A DNA stretch of 12,760 nucleotides from an uncultured Oscillibacter sp. (lineage in GTDB: Bacteria > Bacillota > Clostridia > Oscillospirales > Oscillospiraceae). Shown piece by piece: positions 1 to 6,244 of this stretch. The first letter of the stretch is position 1. Every line of letters begins with the position of its first letter. The translations under genes and the position numbers were made by a program. The DNA lies in the NCBI RefSeq assembly GCF_910587525.1, contig NZ_CAJULS010000065.1:1-12760 (forward strand), read 5' to 3'. The notes beneath the pieces are model-generated. The model searched no databases. It was not told the origin of the DNA and saw only the letters and a program-made list of their open reading frames with translations.

Positions 1-870
1 CCCTTTTCCGCCGATTTTCAGGAGCGGACGGCGAACCTGCTGCACCAGTGCGCCCGAGAATTGGAAAAGGAGAACAAGATCGTGAATTTCAGTAAGACAA
101 AAAAGCTGGCGGTGACAGCTGCCGCCGCCGTGGCCCTTCTGATCGTGTCTGTGTCCGCCGCCCTGGTGTGGCTGACCCCTGCCCAGGTGGCGGAGCGCTT
201 CGGCAACACCCTGCTGTCGGAGGCCTTTGAGGGCCCGGACGCCATTGTCATCGACGAGACCGTGGAGACCGGAGACTTCGCCGTAACGCTCATGGGTCTG
301 GTGTCCGGAGAGGACCTGGATACGCTGAACCCGGACCCGGGCTCCGCCCACACCTACGCCGTGCTGTCCCTCCGCCGCCTGGACGGGGAGCCTCTGGAGA
401 CCCAGACCTTCGGCTTTTCCGACTACACCATGACACCCTTGGTCGCGGGCTGCTCCCCGGCGGCGGTGAACAACTGGACCCTGGGTGCATTTGCCTCCGG
501 CTTTGCCGAGAACGGCGTGTACTACTGCATGCTGGACACCGAGAGCATCGAGAAATTCGCGGACCGCACGGTGTACATGGCCTTCTATGAGGGTCTTGCA
601 CCCAACAACACCATCTTCACCGTGAACGGCGACGGCACCATCGCCTTCTGCGACGACTTTGACGGTGTTCACGCCCTGTTTGAGCTGCCCCTGGACCCCG
701 CCAAGGCGGACCCTGCGGCGGTGGAGGCCTTCCTGGAGGAAAACCCCATGGGCTGGACCAATGACCGCACGCCCACGGAGGACGGGAACTATGTGACCAC
801 TGAGCAGGAGACGGAGGACGGCCTGATCGTCACCCTTCAGCCCGCCGGCGGCGAGGACCGGAACGGGTGA
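1..870 (+). CDS. Single-pass membrane protein of unknown function, 5' end probably outside window
   Basis: The frame is open from the first base to a TGA at 868-870, so the gene probably begins upstream. The visible product has a short charged amphipathic stretch (ERTANLLHQCARELEKEN), a basic patch (SKTKK), one hydrophobic segment at about visible residues 36-58 (LAVTAAAAVALLIVSVSAAL), then about 230 residues of acidic, probably extracytoplasmic sequence with no motif I recognise. This cytoplasmic tail, one TM helix and outer domain resembles anti-sigma-factor-like (DUF4179-type) proteins of clostridia, but that is only a resemblance. Alternative starts inside the window are TTG at 61 and GTG at 82; the GTG has an AAAAGGAG ribosome-binding sequence at 65-72 and would give a protein beginning MNFSKTKKLAV. 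A terminator-like hairpin follows at 919. The reading frame is confident; the function is unknown. Confidence 0.7.
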   Translation, partial: PFSADFQERTANLLHQCARELEKENKIVNFSKTKKLAVTAAAAVALLIVSVSAALVWLTPAQVAERFGNTLLSEAFEGPDAIVIDETVETGDFAVTLMGLVSGEDLDTLNPDPGSAHTYAVLSLRRLDGEPLETQTFGFSDYTMTPLVAGCSPAAVNNWTLGAFASGFAENGVYYCMLDTESIEKFADRTVYMAFYEGLAPNNTIFTVNGDGTIAFCDDFDGVHALFELPLDPAKADPAAVEAFLEENPMGWTNDRTPTEDGNYVTTEQETEDGLIVTLQPAGGEDRNG

Positions 871-918
871 CAAAGAACGGTCTTACCGCCTTGATCCGGA
901 CGGCGGAATGAACTGAAC

Positions 919-963
919 GGGCCGGGAGCCGCCAGAGGCTGCTCCCGGCCCATTTGACTTTTT
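919..963 (+). terminator. Probable intrinsic terminator after the membrane protein gene
   Basis: A perfect 11-bp stem (GGGCCGGGAGC at 919-929 with GCTCCCGGCCC at 941-951) and an 11-nt loop are followed by ATTTGAC and a run of five T at 959-963. The T-run lies several bases from the stem, so termination may be imperfect. The last bases are shared with the -35 box of the next promoter. Confidence 0.6.
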
Positions 964-982
964 CCGCCTGGGGTGGTATGCT
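954..982 (+). promoter_or_regulatory. Sigma-A-type promoter for the response regulator/kinase pair
   Basis: TTGACT (954-959), a 17-nt spacer and TATGCT (977-982) preceded by TG at 974-975 form an extended -10 promoter. Transcription would start near 989, giving a leader of about 25 nt before the ATG at 1015. No TNACA-N4-TGTAA site is visible here, so basal expression of the regulator pair without autoregulation is inferred. Confidence 0.65.
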
Positions 983-1000
983 CCAAACGAGCTTATTTTG

Positions 1001-1010
1001 GGAGGCGGAG
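1001..1010 (+). promoter_or_regulatory. Ribosome binding site fixing the response regulator start
   Basis: GGAGGCGGAG ends four bases before the ATG at 1015. An in-frame GTG at 973 lies inside the promoter and is rejected as a start. Confidence 0.75.
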
Positions 1011-1014
1011 AACC

Positions 1015-1695
1015 ATGTACCGGATCTTCATCGTAGAGGACGACCCCGTCATCGCCGGGGCCATGCGGCGGCACTTGGCGGGCTGGGGCTATCAGGTGGC
1101 CTGCGCGGAGCGGTTCGACAGCGTGCTCTCCGAGTTTGCCGCCTTTAACCCCCAACTGGTGCTGCTGGACATCTCCCTGCCCTTTTTCAACGGCTTCCAT
1201 TGGTGCACGGAGATCCGCCGGGTCTCCAAGGTGCCCATTATCTTCGTTTCCTCCGCCTCGGACAACGTGAGCATGGTGACCGCTATGCAGATGGGAGGGG
1301 ACGACCTGCTGCCCAAGCCCTTTGACCTCCAGGTCCTCTCCGCCAAGGTTCAGGCCGCCCTGCGCCGGGCCTATGACTTCGGCCCCGCGGCCCGGCTGCT
1401 CTCCTGCGGCGGCGCGGTGCTGAACCTCTCTGACGGCACCCTGACGGCGGCGGGGCAGCGGGTAGAACTGACCAAAAACGAGCACAAAATTTTGCAGCTC
1501 CTTCTGGAGCACAAGGGGGAGATCGTCACCCGGGAGGCCATCATGGCCGCCCTGTGGGCCTCGGACAGCTTTGTGGACGAAAACACCCTGTCCGTCAATG
1601 TCAACCGCCTGCGGAAAAAGCTGGACGGCGCGGGCCTCCATGACTTTATCCGCACCTGCCGGGGAGCGGGGTATCTGGTGGAGGACCGCCTATGA
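1015..1695 (+). CDS. bceR: OmpR-family response regulator, BceR-like
   Basis: A 226-residue DNA-binding response regulator. The N-terminal receiver domain (about 1-115) has the acidic pair D9-D10, phosphoacceptor D52 in LLLDISLP, S79 in the switch position and K101 in LPKPFD. The C-terminal winged helix (about 128-224) ends with the usual NVNRLRKKLD and RTCRGAGYLV segments of OmpR/PhoB proteins. The ATG at 1015 is chosen for its ribosome binding site and because the receiver fold begins at once (MYRIFIVEDDP). It overlaps the kinase gene by 4 nt (ATGA), so the two are probably translationally coupled. The BceR subtype rests on its neighbours: an intramembrane-sensing kinase, a Bce-type ABC transporter and a consensus BceR operator before the transporter. 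The predicted role is to activate the transporter genes when a cell-wall-active peptide is sensed. The inducer is unknown. Confidence 0.88.
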   Translation: MYRIFIVEDDPVIAGAMRRHLAGWGYQVACAERFDSVLSEFAAFNPQLVLLDISLPFFNGFHWCTEIRRVSKVPIIFVSSASDNVSMVTAMQMGGDDLLPKPFDLQVLSAKVQAALRRAYDFGPAARLLSCGGAVLNLSDGTLTAAGQRVELTKNEHKILQLLLEHKGEIVTREAIMAALWASDSFVDENTLSVNVNRLRKKLDGAGLHDFIRTCRGAGYLVEDRL

Positions 1696-2675
1696 GCCTG
1701 CTGAGCGCGTATCTGCGGCGGCAGTACAAGCTGCTGCTTTTGCTGCTGGGATTTTTCGTGATCTTCGCGGCGGTATTCTCCCTCTATGACCTGCCGGGGG
1801 AGGCGGTGGCCTACGCCGCCGCGCTGTGCCTGGCCCTGGGGCTGGCCCTCTTTGCCGTGGGGTACAGCCGCTTTCTCGCCCGGCACCGGGAGCTGCGGCT
1901 GCTTCTGCGGCAGGCCCGGGAGAAAGTTCTGCCCCTGCCGCCTCCCAGGGGCCTTCTGGAGGAGGACTATCAGGCCTTGGTCCAGGCCCTCTGCCAGGAC
2001 CGGGCCCATCTGGCTGCGGAGAACGAGAACCGCCTGCGGGACATGACGGACTACTACACCTTCTGGGCCCACCAGATCAAGACCCCCATCGCCGCCCTGG
2101 GCCTTCTTCTCCAGGAGCGGGAGGACGGCGGTGCCCTGGAGGTGGAGCTTTTGAAGATTGAGCAGTATGTGGAGATGGTCCTGTCATACCTGCGGCTGGA
2201 CAGCAGCTCCACAGACTACGTCCTCCAGGACTGTGACCTGGACGGAATCCTCCGGGGCGCGGTGCGGAAGCTGGCCAAGATGTTCATTCTGAAAAAAATC
2301 ACCCTGGATTTTCAGGAGACAGGAAAGACCGTGCTGACGGACGGCAAGTGGCTGGGCTTTGTGGTGGAGCAGGTGCTCTCCAACGCCCTGAAATACACAC
2401 CGGAGGGCGGCACCATCCGCATTTACGGCGACCGGGACACGGTGGTCATTGCCGACCGCGGCATCGGCATCCGGGCCGAGGACCTGCCCCGGGTCTTTGA
2501 GAAGGGCTTCACCGGGTACAACGGCCGGACGGGGCGGAAGTCCACCGGCATCGGGCTGTACCTCAGCAAGATGGTGATGGAGCGGCTGTACCATGGCATC
2601 ACCGTCACCTCCCGGCCCGGCCAGGGCACCCTGGTGCGCCTGGACCTGAGCCGGGGGCGGCGGGTGGTGGAGTGA
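1692..2675 (+). CDS. bceS: Intramembrane-sensing sensor histidine kinase, BceS-like
   Basis: A 327-residue membrane kinase. Two TM helices (about 13-32 and 38-58) are joined by a loop of only about five residues (DLPGE), so there is no extracellular sensor domain; this defines the intramembrane-sensing class. The dimerisation/phosphoacceptor helix has H127 in FWAHQIKTP, a form typical of BceS-type kinases. The ATPase domain shows the N box (N231 in VLSNALKYTP), G1 box (D255-R-G-I-G259) and G2 box (TGIGLYL, 285-291). In characterised systems such kinases do not detect the drug alone but respond through the partner permease, matching the gene at 3753. It starts inside the end of the regulator gene. 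A hairpin-rich gap separates it from the transporter genes, so the pair is probably a separate transcript. Confidence 0.88.
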   Translation: MSLLSAYLRRQYKLLLLLLGFFVIFAAVFSLYDLPGEAVAYAAALCLALGLALFAVGYSRFLARHRELRLLLRQAREKVLPLPPPRGLLEEDYQALVQALCQDRAHLAAENENRLRDMTDYYTFWAHQIKTPIAALGLLLQEREDGGALEVELLKIEQYVEMVLSYLRLDSSSTDYVLQDCDLDGILRGAVRKLAKMFILKKITLDFQETGKTVLTDGKWLGFVVEQVLSNALKYTPEGGTIRIYGDRDTVVIADRGIGIRAEDLPRVFEKGFTGYNGRTGRKSTGIGLYLSKMVMERLYHGITVTSRPGQGTLVRLDLSRGRRVVE

Positions 2676-2686
2676 GGGAGTGCAGG

Positions 2687-2733
2687 GGCCATCGGGGGAA
2701 TAGCCTGCACAGGGGTGCAGGCTCCACATGGCC
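2687..2733. repeat. Nested inverted repeat (cruciform-like) after the kinase gene
   Basis: An inner perfect 9-bp stem with a 4-nt loop (AGCCTGCAC at 2702-2710, GTGCAGGCT at 2715-2723) sits inside an outer 6-bp stem (GGCCAT at 2687-2692, ATGGCC at 2728-2733). No T-run follows, so it is not a classical terminator. It starts just after a TGCAGGGGCC 10-mer (2681-2690) that also begins the repeat at 5933, so it could be a decayed relative. Confidence 0.5.
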
Positions 2734-2813
2734 TCTATCTCCAATCTCAAACAGTTTATATGTCCCCCCTCACAGTGGTCCAGGCTGAAAGCGGGGCAGG
2801 CATTTCTCTGTGG

Positions 2814-2835
2814 GGCCCGCTGCCCTCAGCGGGCC
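2814..2835 (+). terminator. Hairpin, weak terminator candidate for the regulator/kinase transcript
   Basis: A perfect 9-bp stem (GGCCCGCTG at 2814-2822, CAGCGGGCC at 2827-2835) with a CCCT loop is followed by ATTCCCCC rather than a T-run. It may slow or end transcription before the transporter promoter, but the missing U tract makes this uncertain. Confidence 0.35.
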
Positions 2836-2888
2836 ATTCCCCCTCAACTGCCCGGCTTTCTCCCCGTATCCCGCCCATTTTCCCAACC

Positions 2889-2922
2889 TTACAAAACTGT
2901 AAGAAACCGCGCCGGACTGTAA
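2889..2922 (+). promoter_or_regulatory. BceR-type operator: one full site and one half-site
   Basis: TTACA-AAAC-TGTAA at 2889-2902 matches exactly the TNACA-N4-TGTAA consensus described for BceR-like regulators of Firmicutes. A second TGTAA at 2918-2922 lies 20 bp (about two helical turns) after the first TGTAA and has no left partner. With a start near 2969, the full site is centred at about -73 and the half-site near -50, suitable for activation of a promoter with a poor -35. Direct binding is inferred. Confidence 0.75.
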
Positions 2923-2953
2923 GCCAAATCGATGGCTGGCGGTCCGGCGCGTC

Positions 2954-2962
2954 TGGTATACT
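2954..2962 (+). promoter_or_regulatory. Extended -10 box of the transporter promoter
   Basis: TGGTATACT is a good extended -10 element. The hexamer 17 nt upstream (GGCTGG, 2934-2939) does not resemble TTGACA, as expected of an activator-dependent promoter. An AAGGAGGT ribosome binding site at 2978-2985 serves the ATG at 2993. Confidence 0.65.
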
Positions 2963-2992
2963 GGGTCCATCAAACCCAAGGAGGTCTTTTTC

Positions 2993-3760
2993 ATGGCACT
3001 GCTGGAAGTACAGCATTTACAGAAGGTTTACACCACCCGCTTCGGCGGGAACCAGGTGGAGGCACTGCGCAGCGTGAGCTTCTCCGTGGAGCCTGGAGAG
3101 TATGTGGCCATTATGGGCGAGTCCGGCTCCGGCAAGACCACGCTCTTAAACATCCTGGCGGCCCTGGACCGCCCCACTGCCGGGGAGGTCTATCTCAACG
3201 GCAAGGCCCTCTCCGGCATCCGGGAGCGGGATCTGGCGGCCTTCCGCCGGTCCCACCTGGGCTTTGTGTTCCAGGACTTCAACCTGCTGGACACCTTCTC
3301 CCTGCGGGACAACATCTTCCTGCCCCTGGTGCTGGCGGGGAAGGACTTCGAGGCCATGGACGCCAAGCTCCGCCCCCTGGCAAAGCAGCTGGGCATCGCG
3401 GACATTCTGGAGAAGTACCCCTACGAGGTCTCCGGCGGACAGAAGCAGCGCTGCGCCGCGGCCCGCGCCCTCATCACCGGTCCCCAGATCGTCCTGGCGG
3501 ACGAGCCCACCGGCGCCCTGGACTCCCGGGCCTCCGACAATCTGCTGGAGCTCTTCGGGGAGATCAACCGGGACGGCCAGACCATTTTGATGGTGACCCA
3601 CTCCGTCAAGGCCGCCAGCCACGCCGGAAGGGTGCTCTTTCTGCGGGACGGGCAGGTGTACCACCAGCTCTACCGGGGCGGGGAGACTCAGGAGTCCCAG
3701 TTCCGCCGCATCTCCGACACGCTGACTGTGCTCTCGCAAGGCGGTGAGTCCCATGCGTAA
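2993..3760 (+). CDS. bceA: ABC transporter ATPase, BceA-like
   Basis: A 255-residue cytoplasmic ATPase of the MacB/LolD/BceA group. It has Walker A GESGSGKT (42-49), Q-loop Q94 in FVFQDFNLLD, signature VSGGQ (146-150), Walker B IVLADE (166-171) followed by the D-loop segment PTGALD, and switch histidine H203 in MVTHS. The EPTGALD form and the short length are typical of ATPases that pair with FtsX-type permeases. A near-perfect Shine-Dalgarno lies seven bases before the ATG, and the gene overlaps the permease start by 8 nt. With the permease it would form the resistance pump and sensor unit that frees lipid-linked cell-wall precursors from peptide antibiotics; that role is known for the family, while the drug is not predictable here. 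Confidence 0.9.
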   Translation: MALLEVQHLQKVYTTRFGGNQVEALRSVSFSVEPGEYVAIMGESGSGKTTLLNILAALDRPTAGEVYLNGKALSGIRERDLAAFRRSHLGFVFQDFNLLDTFSLRDNIFLPLVLAGKDFEAMDAKLRPLAKQLGIADILEKYPYEVSGGQKQRCAAARALITGPQIVLADEPTGALDSRASDNLLELFGEINRDGQTILMVTHSVKAASHAGRVLFLRDGQVYHQLYRGGETQESQFRRISDTLTVLSQGGESHA

Positions 3761-5789
3761 ATCCGGCTTTTTCCCCCGGCTGGCTCTGGTGAACCTGGCC
3801 CGAAACGGGCGGTACTACGGGCCCTATCTCCTCTCCTGCGGCGGCGTTGCGGCCATGTACTACATCCTCCGCTTCCTCTCTGGCCATGAGACCCTGAAAA
3901 CCGTCCGGGGAGCCATGTACCTCCAGTCCCTGACCAGCGTGGGGTGCTTTGTGGTGGCGCTCTTCGCCGCTGTCATCCTGCTCTACGCCAACAGCTTCGT
4001 CATGAAGCGGCGGCAGAAGGAGCTGGGCCTTTACAACATCTTGGGGCTGGAGAAGCGGCACATCGCCCTGGTGATGTGCTGGGAGACGCTTCTCTGCGCC
4101 GCGGCGGTGATCGCCGGAGGGATTCTGGCGGGCATTCTCCTGTCCAAGCTGATGCTGCTGGTGGTGCTGAAAATGTCCCATCTGCCGGTGCTGTTCGGCT
4201 TTTCCGTCAGCCTGCCGGGAATTTGCGAGACGGCCGTCCTCTTCGCCGCGCTGATGGCCCTGACGCTGCTGCGCAACCTCTTGCGGCTGTACCGGTCCAA
4301 GCCGGTGGAACTCCTGCACAGCGAACATGCCGGGGAGCGGGAGCCCCGGACCAAATGGCTGCTGGTGCTCACCGGCACGGTGACGCTTCTGGGGGGCTAC
4401 GGCCTCTCCTTCACGGTGAAAAACCCCGTGGAGGCCATGTTCTTTTTTCTTCTGGCAGTGGCGCTGGTGATGATCGGCACCTACTGCCTGTTCACCGCCG
4501 GGTCCATCGCCCTGCTGAAACGCCTGCGGGCCAACAAGCGCTTCTACTACAGGACCAACCACTTCACCGCCGTCTCCGGCCTCCTCTACCGCATGAAGCA
4601 GAACGCCGTGGGCCTTGCCAACATCTGTATTCTCTCCACTATGGTGCTGGTGACGGTCTCCACCACCATCTGTATGTATATCGGCCTGGACCGGGCCCTG
4701 GACGAGATGTTCCCTTACGACATCGAATTTCTCCAGGACCTGGACCGCCAGCCCGGGGACTCCATGGAGTATCTGGAGGCAGTGCGGCGGGAGGCCGCCT
4801 CCGTGGGTGATATCCAGAACCTTCGGTATTATAACCGCTACTGGGTGTACTGCGGGTGGCGCAGCGGCGTGCTCTCTCTGAACATGAGCCCCAATACCCA
4901 GCGGACGCTGCTGGAGGTGGTGGCGGCGGAGGACTACGCCCGCCTGACGGGCCGGGCTGTCAGCCTGGCCCCGGGCGAGGTGCTGGTCCACGCCGCCGGC
5001 CTGGAGAATTTCTCCGCGGATTTCCGCATCGCCCGGTACAACGACGAACACCCCGCCCCGTATATTGAATCGCCCTTTGACCTGGAGGGATACGCCTTCC
5101 ACGTCCAGGGCGGGATCCCGGAGCCCATCCGCCACGCCACCACCGTTCTGCTGGGCAGCGAGGAGGCAGAGCTGTTCCTGGTGGTCTCGGATCGGGAGAC
5201 GGCGGAGAATCTCATGGCCCTGGACCGGGAGCGCACCGCCCGCCAGTTCCGCATCCAGCTGAACCTGACCGGAAAGGACTACGCGGAAAAGCTGGCCCAG
5301 ACCGAGGACCTGGTGTACCGCCTGAGCCTGCGGGAGGACGGCATCAGCTTTAACAGCAAGCAGAGCAACGCCCAGGAGTTCTATGCCATGTACGGTGGCT
5401 TTTTGTTCCTGGGGGTGTTCCTTGGCATCCTCTTCCTCATGACCACCGTCCTCATCATCTACTACAAGCAGATCTCCGAAGGCTATGAGGACCAGCGGCG
5501 CTACCACATCTGCCGCCAGGTGGGCATGACGGAGAAGGAGGTCCGGGCCTCTATTCACAGCCAGATCCTGCTGGTGTTCTTCCTGCCCCTGGGGACGGCG
5601 GGGGTCCATGCGGCGGCGGCCTTCCCCATGCTCTCCCGTATGCTGACGCTGTTCAACCTATACGACGTGAAGCTGTTCGCCCTCTGCACGGCAGGGACCA
5701 TGCTGGCCTTCTGCGCCATTTACGCCCTGGTCTACGGCCTCACTGCCCACACTTACGACCATATCGTGGGCGGCGAAGCGGAGCGCTGA
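3753..5789 (+). CDS. bceB: FtsX-type ABC permease, BceB-like, with large extracellular domain
   Basis: A 678-residue membrane protein with about ten TM helices. The pattern is TM1 (about 24-42) and a first FtsX-like block with the cytoplasmic motif KRRQKELGLYNILG (about 85-98), further helices up to about 310, a hydrophilic region of roughly 235 residues (about 313-547), and three C-terminal helices (about 549-571, 603-625, 641-665) around a second cytoplasmic loop (RRYHICRQVGMTEKEV). The single large extracellular domain between TM7 and TM8 is the hallmark of BceB/VraG permeases and is thought to contact the peptide-lipid II complex and to signal to the kinase. The ATG at 3753 is preferred over a GTG at 3744 because AAGGCGGTGAG ends four bases before it. 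It overlaps the ATPase gene, and a strong terminator follows. Confidence 0.88.
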   Translation: MRKSGFFPRLALVNLARNGRYYGPYLLSCGGVAAMYYILRFLSGHETLKTVRGAMYLQSLTSVGCFVVALFAAVILLYANSFVMKRRQKELGLYNILGLEKRHIALVMCWETLLCAAAVIAGGILAGILLSKLMLLVVLKMSHLPVLFGFSVSLPGICETAVLFAALMALTLLRNLLRLYRSKPVELLHSEHAGEREPRTKWLLVLTGTVTLLGGYGLSFTVKNPVEAMFFFLLAVALVMIGTYCLFTAGSIALLKRLRANKRFYYRTNHFTAVSGLLYRMKQNAVGLANICILSTMVLVTVSTTICMYIGLDRALDEMFPYDIEFLQDLDRQPGDSMEYLEAVRREAASVGDIQNLRYYNRYWVYCGWRSGVLSLNMSPNTQRTLLEVVAAEDYARLTGRAVSLAPGEVLVHAAGLENFSADFRIARYNDEHPAPYIESPFDLEGYAFHVQGGIPEPIRHATTVLLGSEEAELFLVVSDRETAENLMALDRERTARQFRIQLNLTGKDYAEKLAQTEDLVYRLSLREDGISFNSKQSNAQEFYAMYGGFLFLGVFLGILFLMTTVLIIYYKQISEGYEDQRRYHICRQVGMTEKEVRASIHSQILLVFFLPLGTAGVHAAAAFPMLSRMLTLFNLYDVKLFALCTAGTMLAFCAIYALVYGLTAHTYDHIVGGEAER

Positions 5790-5793
5790 CCTC

Positions 5794-5838
5794 CCGCGGC
5801 CCCGGCGGCTTCTCAGGCCGCCGGGGCCGCGGTTCTTT
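5794..5838 (+). terminator. Strong intrinsic terminator of the transporter operon
   Basis: A perfect 16-bp GC stem (5794-5809 with 5817-5832; left arm begins CCGCGGCCCC) with a 7-nt loop TTCTCAG is followed at once by TTCTTT. It begins four bases after the permease stop codon. Confidence 0.85.
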
Positions 5839-5932
5839 CAAAATTGTCAGATTTCAGAAAAATGCGGACAGATTCCGTGCTATTGTAAAAAACAGGGGGC
5901 CGCCTGCGGAAGTGTTCTCTTCGCGCATTTTA

Positions 5933-6017
5933 TGCAGGGGCCGGGCTCTGTCCCGGCCCATCCGCCGGAAACCCGGCGTTTTCGGAAAACGGGCGGGGAC
6001 AGAGTCCCGCCCCTGCA
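5933..6017. repeat. 85-nt imperfect palindromic intergenic repeat
   Basis: Two 27-nt arms (5933-5959 and 5991-6017) are inverted copies matching at 24 of 27 positions. Both outer ends read TGCAGGGG/CCCCTGCA. Each arm can also fold on itself, for example CCGGG (5941-5945) with CCCGG (5952-5956). The centre holds a 6-bp hairpin (CGCCGG at 5963-5968, CCGGCG at 5973-5978) and a palindrome GTTTTC-G-GAAAAC (5978-5990). This looks like a REP/BIME- or MITE-like intergenic element. It codes for nothing visible, and no target-site duplication was identified. Confidence 0.7.
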
Positions 6018-6098
6018 AAGCCGCTGTTTTGCTTGAAACATTCCCCCCTTTTTTCGCCTTATATCAGGGCCCGGAACTCGAAAACCACAAATTGTGAC

Positions 6099-6127
6099 TT
6101 GACAATCTGTATTAACTATATTATTAT
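6099..6127 (+). promoter_or_regulatory. Consensus sigma-A promoter of the glycosyltransferase operon
   Basis: A perfect TTGACA (6099-6104), a 17-nt spacer and TATTAT (6122-6127) lie in a sharply AT-rich stretch. This is one of the strongest promoter matches in the window, and its -10 lies inside a dyad, which suggests repression. Confidence 0.75.
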
Positions 6128-6137
6128 ATCTAATACA
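6108..6137. promoter_or_regulatory. Dyad over the -10 box, operator candidate
   Basis: TGTATTA (6108-6114) and TAATACA (6131-6137) are perfect inverted copies. The symmetry continues inward (TATA at 6117-6120 and 6125-6128) around a TTAT centre, giving 11 of 13 matching positions per arm. It covers the -10 of the promoter at 6099-6127. A bound repressor would block RNA polymerase; which protein binds is unknown, and no regulator gene adjoins it. Confidence 0.5.
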
Positions 6138-6244
6138 CTAGTACAATGATACACAGTAGACATAAAAATATTTCCGCTTTTTGAAGAAAACCAGACCGCC
6201 ATCTCGTATGGATGGATAGAACAACGCGAAATGAGGGACCTTAC

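Larger units (their letters stand above)
2676..2992 (+). other. 317-nt gap between kinase and transporter genes
   Basis: No convincing gene lies here; short open frames overlap hairpins and the promoter and lack ribosome binding sites. In order it holds a nested inverted repeat (2687-2733), a 9-bp hairpin (2814-2835), a BceR-type operator (2889-2922), an extended -10 box (2954-2962) and a strong Shine-Dalgarno (2978-2985). Nothing is recognised in 2734-2813 or 2836-2888. Confidence 0.7.
5790..6244 (+). other. 455-nt gap between the Bce-like module and the glycosyltransferase operon
   Basis: It contains the module's terminator (5794-5838), a structured palindromic repeat (5933-6017) and a markedly AT-rich stretch (about 6095-6185) with a promoter and dyad. 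A 61-codon open frame at 5912-6097 runs through the repeat, has no ribosome binding site and is not accepted as a gene. Nothing is recognised in 5839-5932 or 6018-6098. The leader from the promoter to the ATG at 6245 would be about 110 nt. Confidence 0.7.

Noticed and set aside
883..1641. A 252-codon minus-strand open frame opposite the response regulator
   Set aside because: It covers a terminator and promoter and lies opposite a canonical response regulator; the composition is that of a shadow frame.
2715..3077. Open frames running across the transporter promoter
   Set aside because: They span hairpins, the operator and the true ATPase start and have no ribosome binding site.
3606..5609. 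A 667-codon open frame on the minus strand opposite the permease gene
   Set aside because: It is antisense to a well-supported membrane protein, rich in His, Gln, Gly and Val, has no family motif and no ribosome binding site. It results from third-position GC bias.
5912..6097. A 61-codon plus-strand open frame in the gap before the glycosyltransferase operon
   Set aside because: It consists largely of the palindromic repeat, has no ribosome binding site and gives an Arg/Pro-rich sequence without features.
5790..6244. A riboswitch, T-box or small RNA gene in the long gap
   Set aside because: I found no recognisable aptamer core or T-box sequence; the visible structure is explained by a terminator and a palindromic repeat.
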